A stretch of DNA of 38,752 bases from positions 1-38,752 of the forward strand of contig CAKPCG010000017.1 of NCBI GenBank assembly GCA_934141475.1, given 5' to 3'. Under the pieces are notes generated by a model. The model did not search any database. It was not told where the DNA came from and was given only the letters and a program-made list of their open reading frames with translations. Positions 18,481-28,053 of the stretch are shown here, piece by piece (position 1 is the stretch's first letter; each line of letters begins with the position of its first letter). Source of the stretch: an uncultured Clostridia bacterium. GTDB taxonomy: Bacteria > Bacillota > Clostridia > TANB77 > CAG-508. A program made the position numbers and the translations under genes.

Positions 18481-19797
18481 TTGAAAATAAAATATTTAGG
18501 GCTCGAAGAAATAAATGGTCCACTTGTATTTATAAAAACACCTAAAGATATATCTTTTGAAGAACAAGTTGAAATAACATTAAAAAATGGAGAAAAAAGA
18601 ATAGGAAATGTTTTACGTTTAGATGATGATATAACTACAATACAAGTATATAAAGGAACAAATGAAATTAACATAAAAAATGTACAAACTGAATTTAAAG
18701 GGGAACCCTTAAAAATAAAACTATCTCCTCTAATGCTAGGAAGAGTATTCGATGGGGCTGGAAAGCCTATAGATGGTTTAGGAGACATAGAAACAAATAT
18801 ATCAAGAGATATAAATTCAAATCCAATAAACCCAATAGCAAGAAAATATCCACGTAATTATATTCATACAGGAATATCTACAATAGATGGATTAATTACA
18901 TTAATAAGAGGACAAAAAATCCCAATATTTTCTGGAAGTGGTTTAAACCATAATGAACTAGCAGAAAGAATAATAAGACAGTCAAACATTACAGACGGAG
19001 GAAAATTTGCAATAGTATTTGGACTTATGGGTGCAGAATTTGAAACAGCAGAATTTTTTAGAAAAAGCTTTGAGGAAAATGGAGTTTTATCTAAAGTTGT
19101 TATGTTTCAAAATCTATCTAATGACGCATCTGTAGAAAGAATATTAACTCCCAAAGTTGCTCTAACATGTGCAGAATATTTAGCATTTGATTTAGGATAC
19201 CAAGTATTGGTTGTATTAACAGACATGACAGCATATGCAGAAGCTTTAAGAGAAGTTTCAACACTAAAAGGAGAAATACCAAGTAGAAAAGGATACCCAG
19301 GTTATTTATATAGTGATTTAGCATCAATTTATGAAAGAGCTGGAATGATTGAAGGAAGAGAAGGCTCAATAACGCAAATACCAATACTTACAATGCCAAA
19401 TGATGATATATCACACCCAATACCAGACTTAACAGGTTATATAACAGAAGGACAAATTGTACTTGGAAGAGACTTATATCAAAAAGGAATAAATCCTCCA
19501 ATAGATATTTTGCAATCATTATCAAGACTTATGAAAGATGGAATAGGAAAAGGCTACACAAGAGAAGATCATTCAAAATTAGCAGATAAAATATTTGCAG
19601 CATATTCAAAAGTACAAGATGTAAGAGCATTAGCAACGGTTTTAGGAGAAGCAGATTTAACTTTAGAAGACAAAAAGTATTTAGAGTTTGGAAATGAATT
19701 TGAAGAAAAATTCATAAATCAAGATAGCCTAGAAAATCGTTCAATGGATGACACTTTAAATTTAATGGAAGAACTTCTAAAAATAATTTCAAATTAA
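18481..19797 (+). CDS. ntpB: V-type ATPase regulatory subunit B (NtpB)
   Basis: Non-catalytic partner of subunit A. The P-loop is degenerate as expected for B (FSGSGLNHNELA near 150). Other family motifs are IRGQKIPIFS, FGLMGAEFETAEFF, LTDMTAYAEALREVS and the SLSRLMKDGIG segment. I prefer the TTG at 18481 (438 residues), because GAGGTG lies 6 nt upstream, exactly as before subunit D. The alternative GTG at 18472 is part of that GAGGTG sequence and adds three residues. A small hairpin (GGGAAAAGATCCC) lies in the 55-nt gap after subunit A. No in-frame CGG. Confidence 0.95.
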   Translation: MKIKYLGLEEINGPLVFIKTPKDISFEEQVEITLKNGEKRIGNVLRLDDDITTIQVYKGTNEINIKNVQTEFKGEPLKIKLSPLMLGRVFDGAGKPIDGLGDIETNISRDINSNPINPIARKYPRNYIHTGISTIDGLITLIRGQKIPIFSGSGLNHNELAERIIRQSNITDGGKFAIVFGLMGAEFETAEFFRKSFEENGVLSKVVMFQNLSNDASVERILTPKVALTCAEYLAFDLGYQVLVVLTDMTAYAEALREVSTLKGEIPSRKGYPGYLYSDLASIYERAGMIEGREGSITQIPILTMPNDDISHPIPDLTGYITEGQIVLGRDLYQKGINPPIDILQSLSRLMKDGIGKGYTREDHSKLADKIFAAYSKVQDVRALATVLGEADLTLEDKKYLEFGNEFEEKFINQDSLENRSMDDTLNLMEELLKIISN

Positions 19798-19829
19798 AAT
19801 GTAAAAAGTTCAAAAACGAGGTGTAACTA

Positions 19830-20441
19830 ATGGGAAAAATATATTTATCAACTAAAAACAATTTGCTAAAACTGCAAAATTCTATAAAAGAATACAAAAA
19901 TGGACAAATGCTTTTAGAGGAAAAAGAACTTATTTTAAAAAATAAACTAGAAAGCTATAAGGACGAAGCAAAAAATTTAAATAATGAATTAGAAAACAAA
20001 ATAAATGAGGCAGAATCAGCTCTAAAGGCAGCAATTGTTGATGTTGGTTTTGATGAATTAATAGATATTTCAAATTCTATAAAAGAAGACAACACAATTA
20101 GCATAAAAAATGTAACAATAATGGGTGTAGAAATACCTTCAGTTGTTTCAGATAACCTAAAGCTAGAACCAAACTATGGATTTTACAATACAACATCAGC
20201 TGTGGATGAAAGTATTGTAAAATTTATGGAAGTAAAAAGTCTTATTATAAAAATTGCAGAAATTAAAAGCACAATGGTCAGACTTCAAAATGCGATAGAA
20301 AAGCTAGGAAGAAGGTCAAATGCACTTAAAGAAGTTATAATACCTCGTGACGAAAAACTTGCAAAGAAAATTAGTTTAGCTTTAGAAGAAGAAGAAAGAG
20401 ACGAATTTGTAAGACTTAAGGTGGTTAAGAGAAAGCAGTAA
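19830..20441 (+). CDS. ntpD: V-type ATPase subunit D (NtpD)
   Basis: Central stalk (rotor axle) subunit of 203 residues. Two long helices (residues 1-75 and about 130-195) flank a short beta region, the normal shape for subunit D. The C-terminal segment LGRRSNALKEVIIPRDEKL matches the conserved RRVNALE-x-x-x-IP pattern. The end is very basic. It is the last gene of the operon, 33 nt after subunit B, with a GAGGTG ribosome binding site. Following DNA leads into the pilin-like gene 50 nt later without a clear terminator. Confidence 0.94.
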   Translation: MGKIYLSTKNNLLKLQNSIKEYKNGQMLLEEKELILKNKLESYKDEAKNLNNELENKINEAESALKAAIVDVGFDELIDISNSIKEDNTISIKNVTIMGVEIPSVVSDNLKLEPNYGFYNTTSAVDESIVKFMEVKSLIIKIAEIKSTMVRLQNAIEKLGRRSNALKEVIIPRDEKLAKKISLALEEEERDEFVRLKVVKRKQ

Positions 20442-20490
20442 AATTACTTATGAAGAATCAAAAGTAAAAGAAAATAGAAAGGGGAAATGT

Positions 20491-23257
20491 ATGAAAACAA
20501 AAGAAGCAAATGGAATTACATTAATTTCATTAGTTGTAACAATAATTGTATTATTAATTCTAGTTCGGCATAACTATAATGATGCTAACAGGACAAAATG
20601 GAATATTAAATAGAGCAGGTGAAGCAAAAGACAAGACAGGACAAGCTCAAAAAGATGAAAACGAAAAACTATCTGGATATGAAAGTGTCATTAATGATTA
20701 TGGAGGATCTTCAGAGGATACTTATGTTCCAATTGAAGACATAAGTGATGAAATAGATGGTTTACCACAAAAGAAAACAGCAGAAGAGTTACCAGACTAC
20801 ATTCCAATATATACAACAGAACAATTCTTAAAAGTAGCTAGTGGCGAAACATGTGAAATAAAAGATACAAATGGGGTAAGCAAAGGAATCTATACAATGA
20901 GTGTAAATGCAAAATATGCGTTAATGAATGATTTAGACTTTGAAAGTCAAAGTTCAAAACCTATAAAGAATTTTGTTGGTGAGTTTGAGGGAAATGGTTG
21001 TATTATTACTAATGTGAATATTAATACATCATGGGATAGTTTTATTTCACCAGAAAGTGGAAAAACAATGAATGCTCCGGCTGGATTATTCGAATATGTT
21101 GCAAATGGAAAAATAACTAATCTTGCTGTAATAAATTCTTCTTTCAAAGGACATGAAAGTAAAGGAGCAATTGTAGGCCAAGGTGATAATATAAATATAG
21201 AAAATTGCTATTCAAAAAACAATGAGTTTAATAATGGTGGATACGCTTCTGGAAGTATAATAGGATATGTATATAAAAAAGGAGCTACTATAAATAAGTG
21301 TAAAGTAATTAACTCTAAATGGATATCTGAAGATGAAATTGATTTTGGTGGAATATGTGGATCTTCTAATGGTCCTATTACAATAAGTAACTGTAAGGTT
21401 GTTGGGGATAATTCAGAATACAATAGGTATGATGGAGGAATTATAAATTGTGCTTTTGAAAATACAAATATATTAAACTGTAGTGTTCAAAACATACAAA
21501 CAAGGAGTGGAGGAATTATTGCAAGAGCAGTAAAAAATTATTTTGATACATCATCATCAAGTGAAATACGAGAATTAAATATAGTTAATTGCTCGGTAAA
21601 GGGAGTGAAAACAACTTCAGGAGTTGTATCTTATATTGATACGTATTTTAAAACAAATATAGATGGATGTAAAGTAGAAAATTTAATAGTTGGTAATGTA
21701 AATTTTTATAATAGCTTTAACTGTGGAATATGTAGTACATCTGGTGGAAAAATTACAATAAATAATTGTAGTGTAATTGGAGATGGTTCTGAGAATAATG
21801 AATTTGATAGTGGAATTATTGCGACTGCTGCGGATAATACAAATATATTAAATTGTAGAGTACAAGGAATAAGAGTGAAAAGTGCAGGAATTATAAAAAA
21901 TGCAGTATTATTAACTGGTATGGAAAATCCAGAAGGTATATTAGAATTAAATATAAGTAATTGTTCTGTAAAAAATACATATACAAAAACTGCAGGGATA
22001 TTGGGATATTCAGCTAATTATTTTAAAACTAATATAACTAAATGTAAAGCTGAGAATTTGACATTAGATGGAACAGCAAATAGTTATTCTAGTATTTATG
22101 CAAGTGGAGTAATTGCTGATACTATTAGTAACGATTCTAGAATAACAGATTGTATTGTAAAAGATATTGATATTGCAACAAACAAAGTTACAGGAGTAAT
22201 ACTTGGATCATTTATAAAAATTAATTATAATGAATATAACCAACTATATATAGCAAATTGTAAGGTGGAAAACATAAAAATAGACAATACATACAATACA
22301 TATGCTGGATTTGGTGGAATAATTGGAAATTCAGAGAGAAAAGTTATAATAGAAAATTGTAGTGTAAGTAATATAGAAGGTAAAGTTGGAGACTATGCAG
22401 GAGGTATAGCAGGAAATATTAATGGATATGAGGATATTGGCAAGAGTGAAATAAAAAAATGTTCGGCAAGTGACATAAAAATAAAGGCTGCAAATAGTAA
22501 AAATGGTACAGCTAATGTAGGAGGAATAGTTGGATATGGATATTTTATAGATATTAGTGATTGTGATGTTAGTAATTCAAAAATAGAAATGGGATATAAT
22601 ATAGGTGGAATAATTGGATTTGAATCAACAGGAACAATATCAAATTGTACAACAAAAAATATAAATTTATTAACTGAAAAAGGACGAGTTGGTGGAATTA
22701 TAGGAGGAACTAATGAAACAGCTGTAGAAAATTGTAATGTATATGGAGGTTCAATAATTGCTACAAATGGTTATGATGGATTAGGTGGAATTTGCGGAGT
22801 TGGAATAAATGTATCTAATTGTATTGTAGAAAATTTGCAAATAGATGCCCCAAATACAATAGGTGTTGGAGGAATAGTAGGAAATGGACTAAATTATGTT
22901 TCAACATCATTAATTCAAAAATGTAAGGTGAAAAATTGCAAAATAAAAGGAAAAGATTATGTTGGAGGAATAGCAGGAGCAGCATTTATAAATATATCTG
23001 ATTGCAAAGTAAATGATTCTACAATAGAGGGAACAGACGGTGTAGGAGGAATTCAAGGATTTGGCGGAAAATTTAAATCTACGGATAGATATATACCAAT
23101 AAGAATAGACAAAGGAGAAGTAACAAATACAGAAATAAAAGGAAGCACAAATGTAAATAAAATTCAAGGACAAAACACATATATAATAGATAGCACAGAT
23201 CCAACACAAGATACAATAACAAATTGCAAATACAATGGTAGCGATATATCACAATAG
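20491..23257 (+). CDS. Pilin-like surface protein with GLUG-type beta-helix repeats, one CGGN recoding site
   Basis: Reading CGGC at 20566-20569 as one codon joins a prepilin N-terminus to an 892-codon frame, giving 921 residues. The N-terminus (NG-ITLISLVVTIIVLLIL, then V-G-ITIMMLTGQNG) is the prepilin-type helix common in clostridia, where the sequence at the junction is normally AGIT. Residues about 30-110 are a charged linker. From about 120 to the end there are roughly 30 units like GGIIG...ISNCxVxN, the GLUG-type repeat of right-handed beta helices. A surface adhesin or pilus-tip role is likely but not shown. The start has AAAGGGG 6 nt upstream. Without the shift only ~40 residues would be made. 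A terminator follows. Confidence 0.85.
20566..20569 (+). other. CGGN recoding site 5 (pilin-like gene)
   Basis: The frame from the ATG is CTA-GTT-[CGGC]-ATA-ACT-ATA. Restored reading gives L-V-G-I-T-I, matching the AGITI that ends this prepilin helix in related proteins. The site is codon 26, inside the membrane helix. Confidence 0.82.
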
Positions 23258-23274
23258 AAAAAATAGTAGAAAAT

Positions 23275-23318
23275 AAAACTCACAAAAGAAAAATAAATTA
23301 TTATATTTTGTGAGTTTT
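23275..23318 (+). terminator. Intrinsic terminator after the pilin-like gene
   Basis: AAAACTCACAAAA (23275-23287) pairs perfectly with TTTTGTGAGTTTT (23306-23318). Confidence 0.85.
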
Positions 23319-23357
23319 ATTGTTGTAATGAGAAATAAATTAATTAAGAGGAAATAA

Positions 23358-24922
23358 ATGAAAAAAGAGACTAGAAAAAACATAATATTTAAAATTACGG
23401 TAATATGTTCAGTAATTTATTTAATATGGAGAATTATATATACCATACCAACTAAATTTCGGAATAATATCAACAATAGTTGGAATTATATACATATTAA
23501 TTGAACTTATAGACATTATAGAAATGCTAATAAATCATGTAAAAATAAAACCAATAAATAATATAGAAAAAACCAAACAACTTAAATGTAAAGACATAGA
23601 TGTAATTATAGCAACTATAAATGAAGAAATAGAAATACTAGAAAAAAATGTACAAGCTTGTTTAAACATGGAATACAAAGAAAAAGAAAAAATACATATA
23701 TATTTATGTGACGATGGAAATAGGTTAGAGGTAAAGAAATTAGCTAAGAAGTACAACATAGGCTATATAACAAGAAACGATAACAAAGATGCAAAAGCAG
23801 GAAATTACAATAATGCTTTAAAATACTTAAAATCAGAATATATTCTCACACTAGATGCTGATATGTGCCCAAGTGCTCAGTTTTTAAATGAAACAATGTA
23901 CTTATTTGAAAAAGACAAAAATATAGGATTTGTACAAACACCACAAGCATTTTATAATTTAGATATATATCAAAGTAGATTTGGAGTGAAAAATGAAATT
24001 GCTTTTGATCAAAACTTTTTTTACCATTATATGCAGCCTGCCAAAAATGAAACAAATACAGTAGTATATTGTGGTACAAATGCAATAATATTAAGAGAGG
24101 CTTTAGATAAAATAGGTGGCTTTGCGAGAAAGACTTTAACAGAAGATATTGCAACCCGGAATGTTAATAGAATCTAAAGGTTATAAAGGAATATATGTGG
24201 ACAAAGTTCTGGCAATAGGCTATTCTCCAAATAATTTAAAAGATTTTATAAATCAAAGAAAAAGATGGGCAGCAGGATGTATACAAATGGAAAAAAATTA
24301 TCATATTTTAAGTCAAAAAGGATTAAATATAAGGCAAAAATTAGAATATTTAGAATGTGTTAATTATTGGCTTTTTCCTATAAAAACAATTTTATACTTA
24401 ATAGCTCCTATTTTGTTTAGTGTATTTAAAATTGCTATTATAAATAGCTCAGTAAATGTCTTTTTAATTATGTGGTTACCACAATATATATTAAAAAGAT
24501 TTGTGTTAGATAGTGTATATTCAAATTTGAGATCTACCACATGGAATAAAATATATGAACTAATATTATTTCCAAGTTTAATATTTACATGTATAAAGGA
24601 ACTTTTGGGAATAAGAAAAAAAGAATTTGCAGTAACAGACAAGCAATTTAAGGTGAATAAAAAAGATAAAACAAATATAAAATTACTAATTAGTCATTTA
24701 ATATTTCTGGAAATTAATATAATATCATGTTTCTTTTCAATAAAAAACAACTATATATTATCTGGCATATTTAGTATAATAAATATGGGATATTTAGCTC
24801 TAGCAGTAATATTTGACTTAAACAATACAAAACATATGGAAGAAAATAATGATAAAATGAAAAACTATATAAAATATAATTATAAAGCTATATTTAAGAT
24901 TTTTAAGGAGATAGAATTTTGA
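23358..24922 (+). CDS. Cellulose-synthase-like family 2 glycosyltransferase with two CGGN recoding sites
   Basis: With CGGA at 23460-23463 and 24157-24160 each read as one codon, a single 520-residue membrane glycosyltransferase results. Its layout is normal for processive GT2 enzymes: N-terminal membrane helices (about 9-55), the GT-A domain with DVIIATINEE (about 81), CDDGN (118-119 DD), the DAD metal motif (166-168), TED catalytic base (261-263) followed by A-T-G, the QRKRW acceptor motif (299-303), then C-terminal membrane helices. In plain triplets it is three pieces in three frames. The first site lies in a membrane helix, the second at the conserved glycine after TED. The GH5 gene overlaps its stop by 4 nt, so the two are probably translated together. 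It likely makes an extracellular beta-glycan; the sugar is unknown. Confidence 0.9.
23460..23463 (+). other. CGGN recoding site 6 (glycosyltransferase, first)
   Basis: Thirty-four codons after the ATG the frame reads AAA-TTT-[CGGA]-ATA-ATA. Restored reading gives K-F-G-I-I-S and stays open into the rest of the gene. Without it the frame stops 12 codons after the CGG, in a sequence of Asn/His/Trp unlike a membrane helix. Confidence 0.8.
24157..24160 (+). other. CGGN recoding site 7 (glycosyltransferase, second)
   Basis: The frame reads GCA-ACC-[CGGA]-ATG-TTA. Restored reading gives T-E-D-I-A-T-G-M-L, the conserved TEDxxTG of GT2 synthases. Plain reading ends four codons after the CGG. Confidence 0.83.
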
Positions 24923-25911
24923 AAAAAAGAACAATTTTTTCTGCAATATTTATACTAATTATTTTAATAACAATTATATCATTCAAATACTTTAACAATA
25001 AAAATGTAAGCAAACTAAAAGTTAAAGATGGAATGCTAAAAAACAGTATAGGAAAAACAATTCAGCTTAGAGGTGTAAGTAGTCACGGCATTCAATGGGA
25101 TTTAGATGAAAATATAGTTAATTATGATAATTTAAAGACTTTAAAAGAAGAATGGAAAATAAATGTATTTAGGATTGCAATGTATACAGAAGAAGATGGA
25201 TATTTAAATAATAAAGAAAAGATAAGAGAAAAAGTAATTGAAACTATTGACAATTGCATAAAATTAAAACTATATGTAATTATTGATTGGCATATATTAT
25301 CTGATAATAATCCAAATATTCATAAACAAGAAGCAATAGAATTTTTTGATGATATATCAAAAATATATGGTAAAAACAATAATGTAATATATGAAATTTG
25401 TAATGAACCCAATGGAGATGATGTTAGGTGGAAAAGTTCAGTGTATCCATATGCAAAAGATGTAATTGAAGTAATAAGAAAAAATTCTCCTGATTCTATA
25501 ATAATTGTTGGAACTCCAGACTGGTGTAAAAGTATATTGGAGGTTATTGGAAACCAATTACCATATAAAAATATAATGTATGCTTTTCATTTTTATTCTG
25601 GAACACATGGAGAGCTTTATAGAAAATCACTGGAATATGCAATTGAAAATGGTGTACCTGTATTTGTATCTGAATGGGGAACTAGTACAGCAGAAAATGG
25701 AACTAGTATTTTTGAAGAGGAATCTGATAAATGGGTTGAATTTTTAAATAACAAAGGCATAAGTTGGGTTAATTGGTCATTTTCAAATAAAGATGAAGCA
25801 ACAAGTATTCTAAAAAAAGAAACTAAAACTTTAAATGATGAAAATTTAACAGAATCAGGTTTATATGTTAAGAAAAAAATACAAGAAAAGCTATTGACAA
25901 CTAATAAATAA
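24919..25911 (+). CDS. Membrane-anchored GH5 family endoglucanase-like enzyme
   Basis: Glycoside hydrolase family 5 protein of 330 residues with one N-terminal membrane anchor (about 5-23), so the catalytic domain faces outside. Both catalytic glutamates are present: the acid/base in YEICNEPNG (E163) and the nucleophile in VFVSEWGTS (E252). The conserved R-G-V-S-S-H-G, F-R-I-A-M-Y and D-W-H elements are also present. It starts at TTG (24919), overlapping the glycosyltransferase stop (TTGA), with AAGGAG 9 nt upstream. Pairing of a synthase with a cellulase-like enzyme resembles bcsA-bcsZ organisation, where the hydrolase trims or helps release the polymer. The substrate is inferred. Confidence 0.9.
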   Translation: MKKRTIFSAIFILIILITIISFKYFNNKNVSKLKVKDGMLKNSIGKTIQLRGVSSHGIQWDLDENIVNYDNLKTLKEEWKINVFRIAMYTEEDGYLNNKEKIREKVIETIDNCIKLKLYVIIDWHILSDNNPNIHKQEAIEFFDDISKIYGKNNNVIYEICNEPNGDDVRWKSSVYPYAKDVIEVIRKNSPDSIIIVGTPDWCKSILEVIGNQLPYKNIMYAFHFYSGTHGELYRKSLEYAIENGVPVFVSEWGTSTAENGTSIFEEESDKWVEFLNNKGISWVNWSFSNKDEATSILKKETKTLNDENLTESGLYVKKKIQEKLLTTNK

Positions 25912-25922
25912 AAATGTATAAT
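25894..25922 (+). promoter_or_regulatory. Consensus promoter at the end of the GH5 gene
   Basis: TTGACA (25894-25899) and TATAAT (25917-25922) with a 17-bp spacer, a perfect sigma-A consensus. It overlaps the last GH5 codons and points to the small membrane protein gene and rpmE. Confidence 0.85.
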
Positions 25923-25978
25923 AATCTATGTGTAACAAGCAATTTACCAATTGCTAAAAACCATAAAAGGAGAAAAAT

Positions 25979-26155
25979 ATGCTATCAAAAGTATGGAAAA
26001 AAATTTGTATTTTAATATTAATAATAGCTTGTCTTTTTAATATAGTATTAAAACTAGTAAATAGAGTTTCATTCAACAAAGAAGCACTTGCGTCAGCAAG
26101 ATATATGCAAATACAACACGAATATGAAAAAGACAAAGAAAATGTAATAAAATAA
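25979..26155 (+). CDS. Small single-pass membrane protein, unrecognised
   Basis: A 58-residue ORF with AAAGGAGA upstream and a consensus promoter 57 bp before it. Residues about 6-28 (KKICILILIIACLFNIVLKL) form one membrane helix; the rest is charged (Y-E-K-D-K-E-N). The shape resembles small FtsL/DivIC-like or septum-associated peptides, but there is no specific motif to support that. I do not assign a function. It precedes rpmE by 98 nt with no terminator visible between them. Confidence 0.7.
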   Translation: MLSKVWKKICILILIIACLFNIVLKLVNRVSFNKEALASARYMQIQHEYEKDKENVIK

Positions 26156-26206
26156 TACTTGAAATTTTTAGCTGTATGTGATAACATAAACAATAGTATT
26201 TAAAAG

Positions 26207-26224
26207 GGTAAATAAAAATTTACC
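26207..26224 (+). promoter_or_regulatory. Hairpin in the rpmE leader
   Basis: GGTAAAT (26207-26213) and ATTTACC (26218-26224) form a perfect 7-bp stem with an AAAA-like loop, 30 nt before the rpmE start. It may be a site for leader regulation; there is no direct support beyond the structure. Confidence 0.35.
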
Positions 26225-26253
26225 AAACGGAAAGAAAAAGAGGTGAAAAAACA

Positions 26254-26457
26254 ATGAATAAAGAAATACAACCAAACTATGAAGAAACAACAATAACATG
26301 TGCATGTGGAAATGTAATGACAGTAGGTTCAACAAAAAAAGATATGAAAGTTGATATATGCTCAAAATGTCATCCATTCTGGACAGGAAACTTAGTAAGA
26401 CGTGACACAGCAGGAAGCAGAGCAGATAGATTCAAGAAAAAATATGGTCTTGCATAA
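26254..26457 (+). CDS. rpmE: Ribosomal protein bL31, zinc-binding form
   Basis: Protein of 67 residues, full length for bL31 of the large ribosomal subunit. The zinc-binding cysteines are present as CAC (C16, C18) and CSKC (C36, C39), followed by the signature HPFWTG. The C-terminal part is basic (RADRFKKKYG). The ribosome binding site is GAGGTG. Codons are more C-ended than in neighbouring genes, as expected for a highly expressed gene. A strong intrinsic terminator follows directly. Confidence 0.98.
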   Translation: MNKEIQPNYEETTITCACGNVMTVGSTKKDMKVDICSKCHPFWTGNLVRRDTAGSRADRFKKKYGLA

Positions 26458-26465
26458 GAAAATAC

Positions 26466-26495
26466 AAGTAGCTAGCAAAGCTGCTTTTTTTTTTT
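26466..26495 (+). terminator. Intrinsic terminator after rpmE
   Basis: AAGTAGCT (26466-26473) pairs with AGCTGCTT (26479-26486), followed by a run of eleven or so T residues. Confidence 0.9.
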
Positions 26496-26506
26496 GCCAA
26501 AGACTA

Positions 26507-26535
26507 TTGATAAAAATAATCAAATTTGATATACT
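26507..26535 (+). promoter_or_regulatory. Promoter of the flippase gene
   Basis: TTGATA (26507-26512) and TATACT (26530-26535) with a 17-bp spacer. Because the -10 box overlaps the ATG at 26526, that ATG cannot be the start from this promoter, which supports the start at 26583. Confidence 0.65.
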
Positions 26536-26582
26536 TTAAAACGTTAAAAAAGAAAAAAGTGAAAAGGAAAAGAAGGAAAAAT

Positions 26583-28040
26583 ATGGCAAAGAAAAGTATA
26601 ATGAAAAATTATTTATATAATCTAACATATCAAATACTAACATTACTTTTACCATTAATAACAGCATCATATTTAGCAAGAGTTTTAGGAGCTAAAGGAA
26701 ACGGAATATATATATACACATATACAATAGTAAATTACTTTATACTATTTGGTTCACTTGGAATTTCTATGTATGGACAAAGAGAAATTGCATATGTACA
26801 AAAAAATAAAACAAAAAAGAAAAAGATTTTTATAGAATTAGTATTATTTAGATTTATAACAATTGCTATTGCATCTATAATATATTATATAGCATTTATG
26901 AGACAAGGCGAATATAGCAAATATTATAGAATATTGTTTTTTGAACTGCTTGCAGCAGCGTTTGATATAAGTTGGTTCTTCCAAGGAATGGAAGATTTTA
27001 AGAAAACAGTAGTAAGAAATATTGCAGTAAGATTAATAAGTGTATGTTTAATATTTTTAATAGTAAAACAAGAATCAGATTTAAATAAATATTTAGCAAT
27101 TTACGCATTTGCAGATTTAATAGGAAATTTATCATTATGGTTTTATTTACCTAAATATTTTAAGGGAGTAAAAGTAAAAAATATAAATATTACAAGACAA
27201 ATTCCTGCTATAGTATTATTGTTCATACCTCAAGTATCAAATAAAATATACAATATGCTAGATACAACAATGCTTGGTAAAATAATAACAGATAAGGCAG
27301 AAACAGGTTATTATGAACAAAGCCAAAAGATTATAAGAGTATTGCTCACATTAGTTACATCTCTTGGAACAGTTATGGTTCCTAGAATGGCAAACATGTT
27401 TGCAAATGGTGAAAAAAAGCAAATTAATGATTGTATGAAAAAATCATTTAATTTTACATACTTACTAAGTTTTCCAATAATGTTTGGTTTAATAGCAATT
27501 TCAAAAGATTTTGTGCCATGGTTTTTTGGACCAGGATATGAAAAAGTTGTAGTATTAATGAATATAATTACACCAATAATTTTATTGATGGGTATTGCAA
27601 ATATTATAGGAACACAGTATTTATTACCAACCAAAAGACAAAAAGAATTTACACTATCTGTTTTAGCAGGTGTTGTAGTAAATTTTATTTTAAATTTTAT
27701 TATGATAAACTTATGGAAAAGTATAGGAGCATGTATTGCAACAGTTCTTTCACAACTAGTAGTTGATTTAATGCAGCTACACTATGTAAAAAATGAAATA
27801 AATTTAAAATATATGTTTAGACTTGGTATAAAATACTTATTTGCAAGTATTATAATGTTTATAGGATGTATGAGCGTTAGATTAGTATTTTCAGGATTTA
27901 TATGTATGATGTTACAAATAATAGTAGGAGTTTTAATATATTTCGGAATCTTAATATATTTTAAAGACAAATTTATATACATGATAATAAATAAAGTAAA
28001 AGATAAGGTTTTAGGAAAAATGCCAAAAGCACAAGTATAG
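26583..28040 (+). CDS. Polysaccharide flippase (Wzx/MATE-like, COG2244 family)
   Basis: Polytopic membrane protein of 485 residues with 12-14 hydrophobic helices. Family features include the N-terminal NYLYNLTYQILTLLLPL, the SYLARVLGAKGNG segment with the following YIYTYTIVNYF helix, and FAPWFFGP-like FVPWFFGPGYE in the middle. Such proteins move undecaprenyl-linked sugars across the membrane for surface polysaccharides. The start at 26583 follows AGAAGGAAA. The nearby glycosyltransferase and GH5 genes suggest a shared role in surface glycans, but the flippase has its own promoter. It lies 13 nt upstream of pth. Confidence 0.92.
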   Translation: MAKKSIMKNYLYNLTYQILTLLLPLITASYLARVLGAKGNGIYIYTYTIVNYFILFGSLGISMYGQREIAYVQKNKTKKKKIFIELVLFRFITIAIASIIYYIAFMRQGEYSKYYRILFFELLAAAFDISWFFQGMEDFKKTVVRNIAVRLISVCLIFLIVKQESDLNKYLAIYAFADLIGNLSLWFYLPKYFKGVKVKNINITRQIPAIVLLFIPQVSNKIYNMLDTTMLGKIITDKAETGYYEQSQKIIRVLLTLVTSLGTVMVPRMANMFANGEKKQINDCMKKSFNFTYLLSFPIMFGLIAISKDFVPWFFGPGYEKVVVLMNIITPIILLMGIANIIGTQYLLPTKRQKEFTLSVLAGVVVNFILNFIMINLWKSIGACIATVLSQLVVDLMQLHYVKNEINLKYMFRLGIKYLFASIIMFIGCMSVRLVFSGFICMMLQIIVGVLIYFGILIYFKDKFIYMIINKVKDKVLGKMPKAQV

Positions 28041-28053
28041 AAAGGAAGCAAAA

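Noticed and set aside
20600..23257. Repeats in the beta-helix gene as a CRISPR array
   Set aside because: The repeats are degenerate coding units of variable length within one open frame, not identical direct repeats with spacers.
26526..26582. Upstream ATG at 26526 as flippase start
   Set aside because: It overlaps the -10 box of the promoter and encodes a very basic extension without a ribosome binding site.
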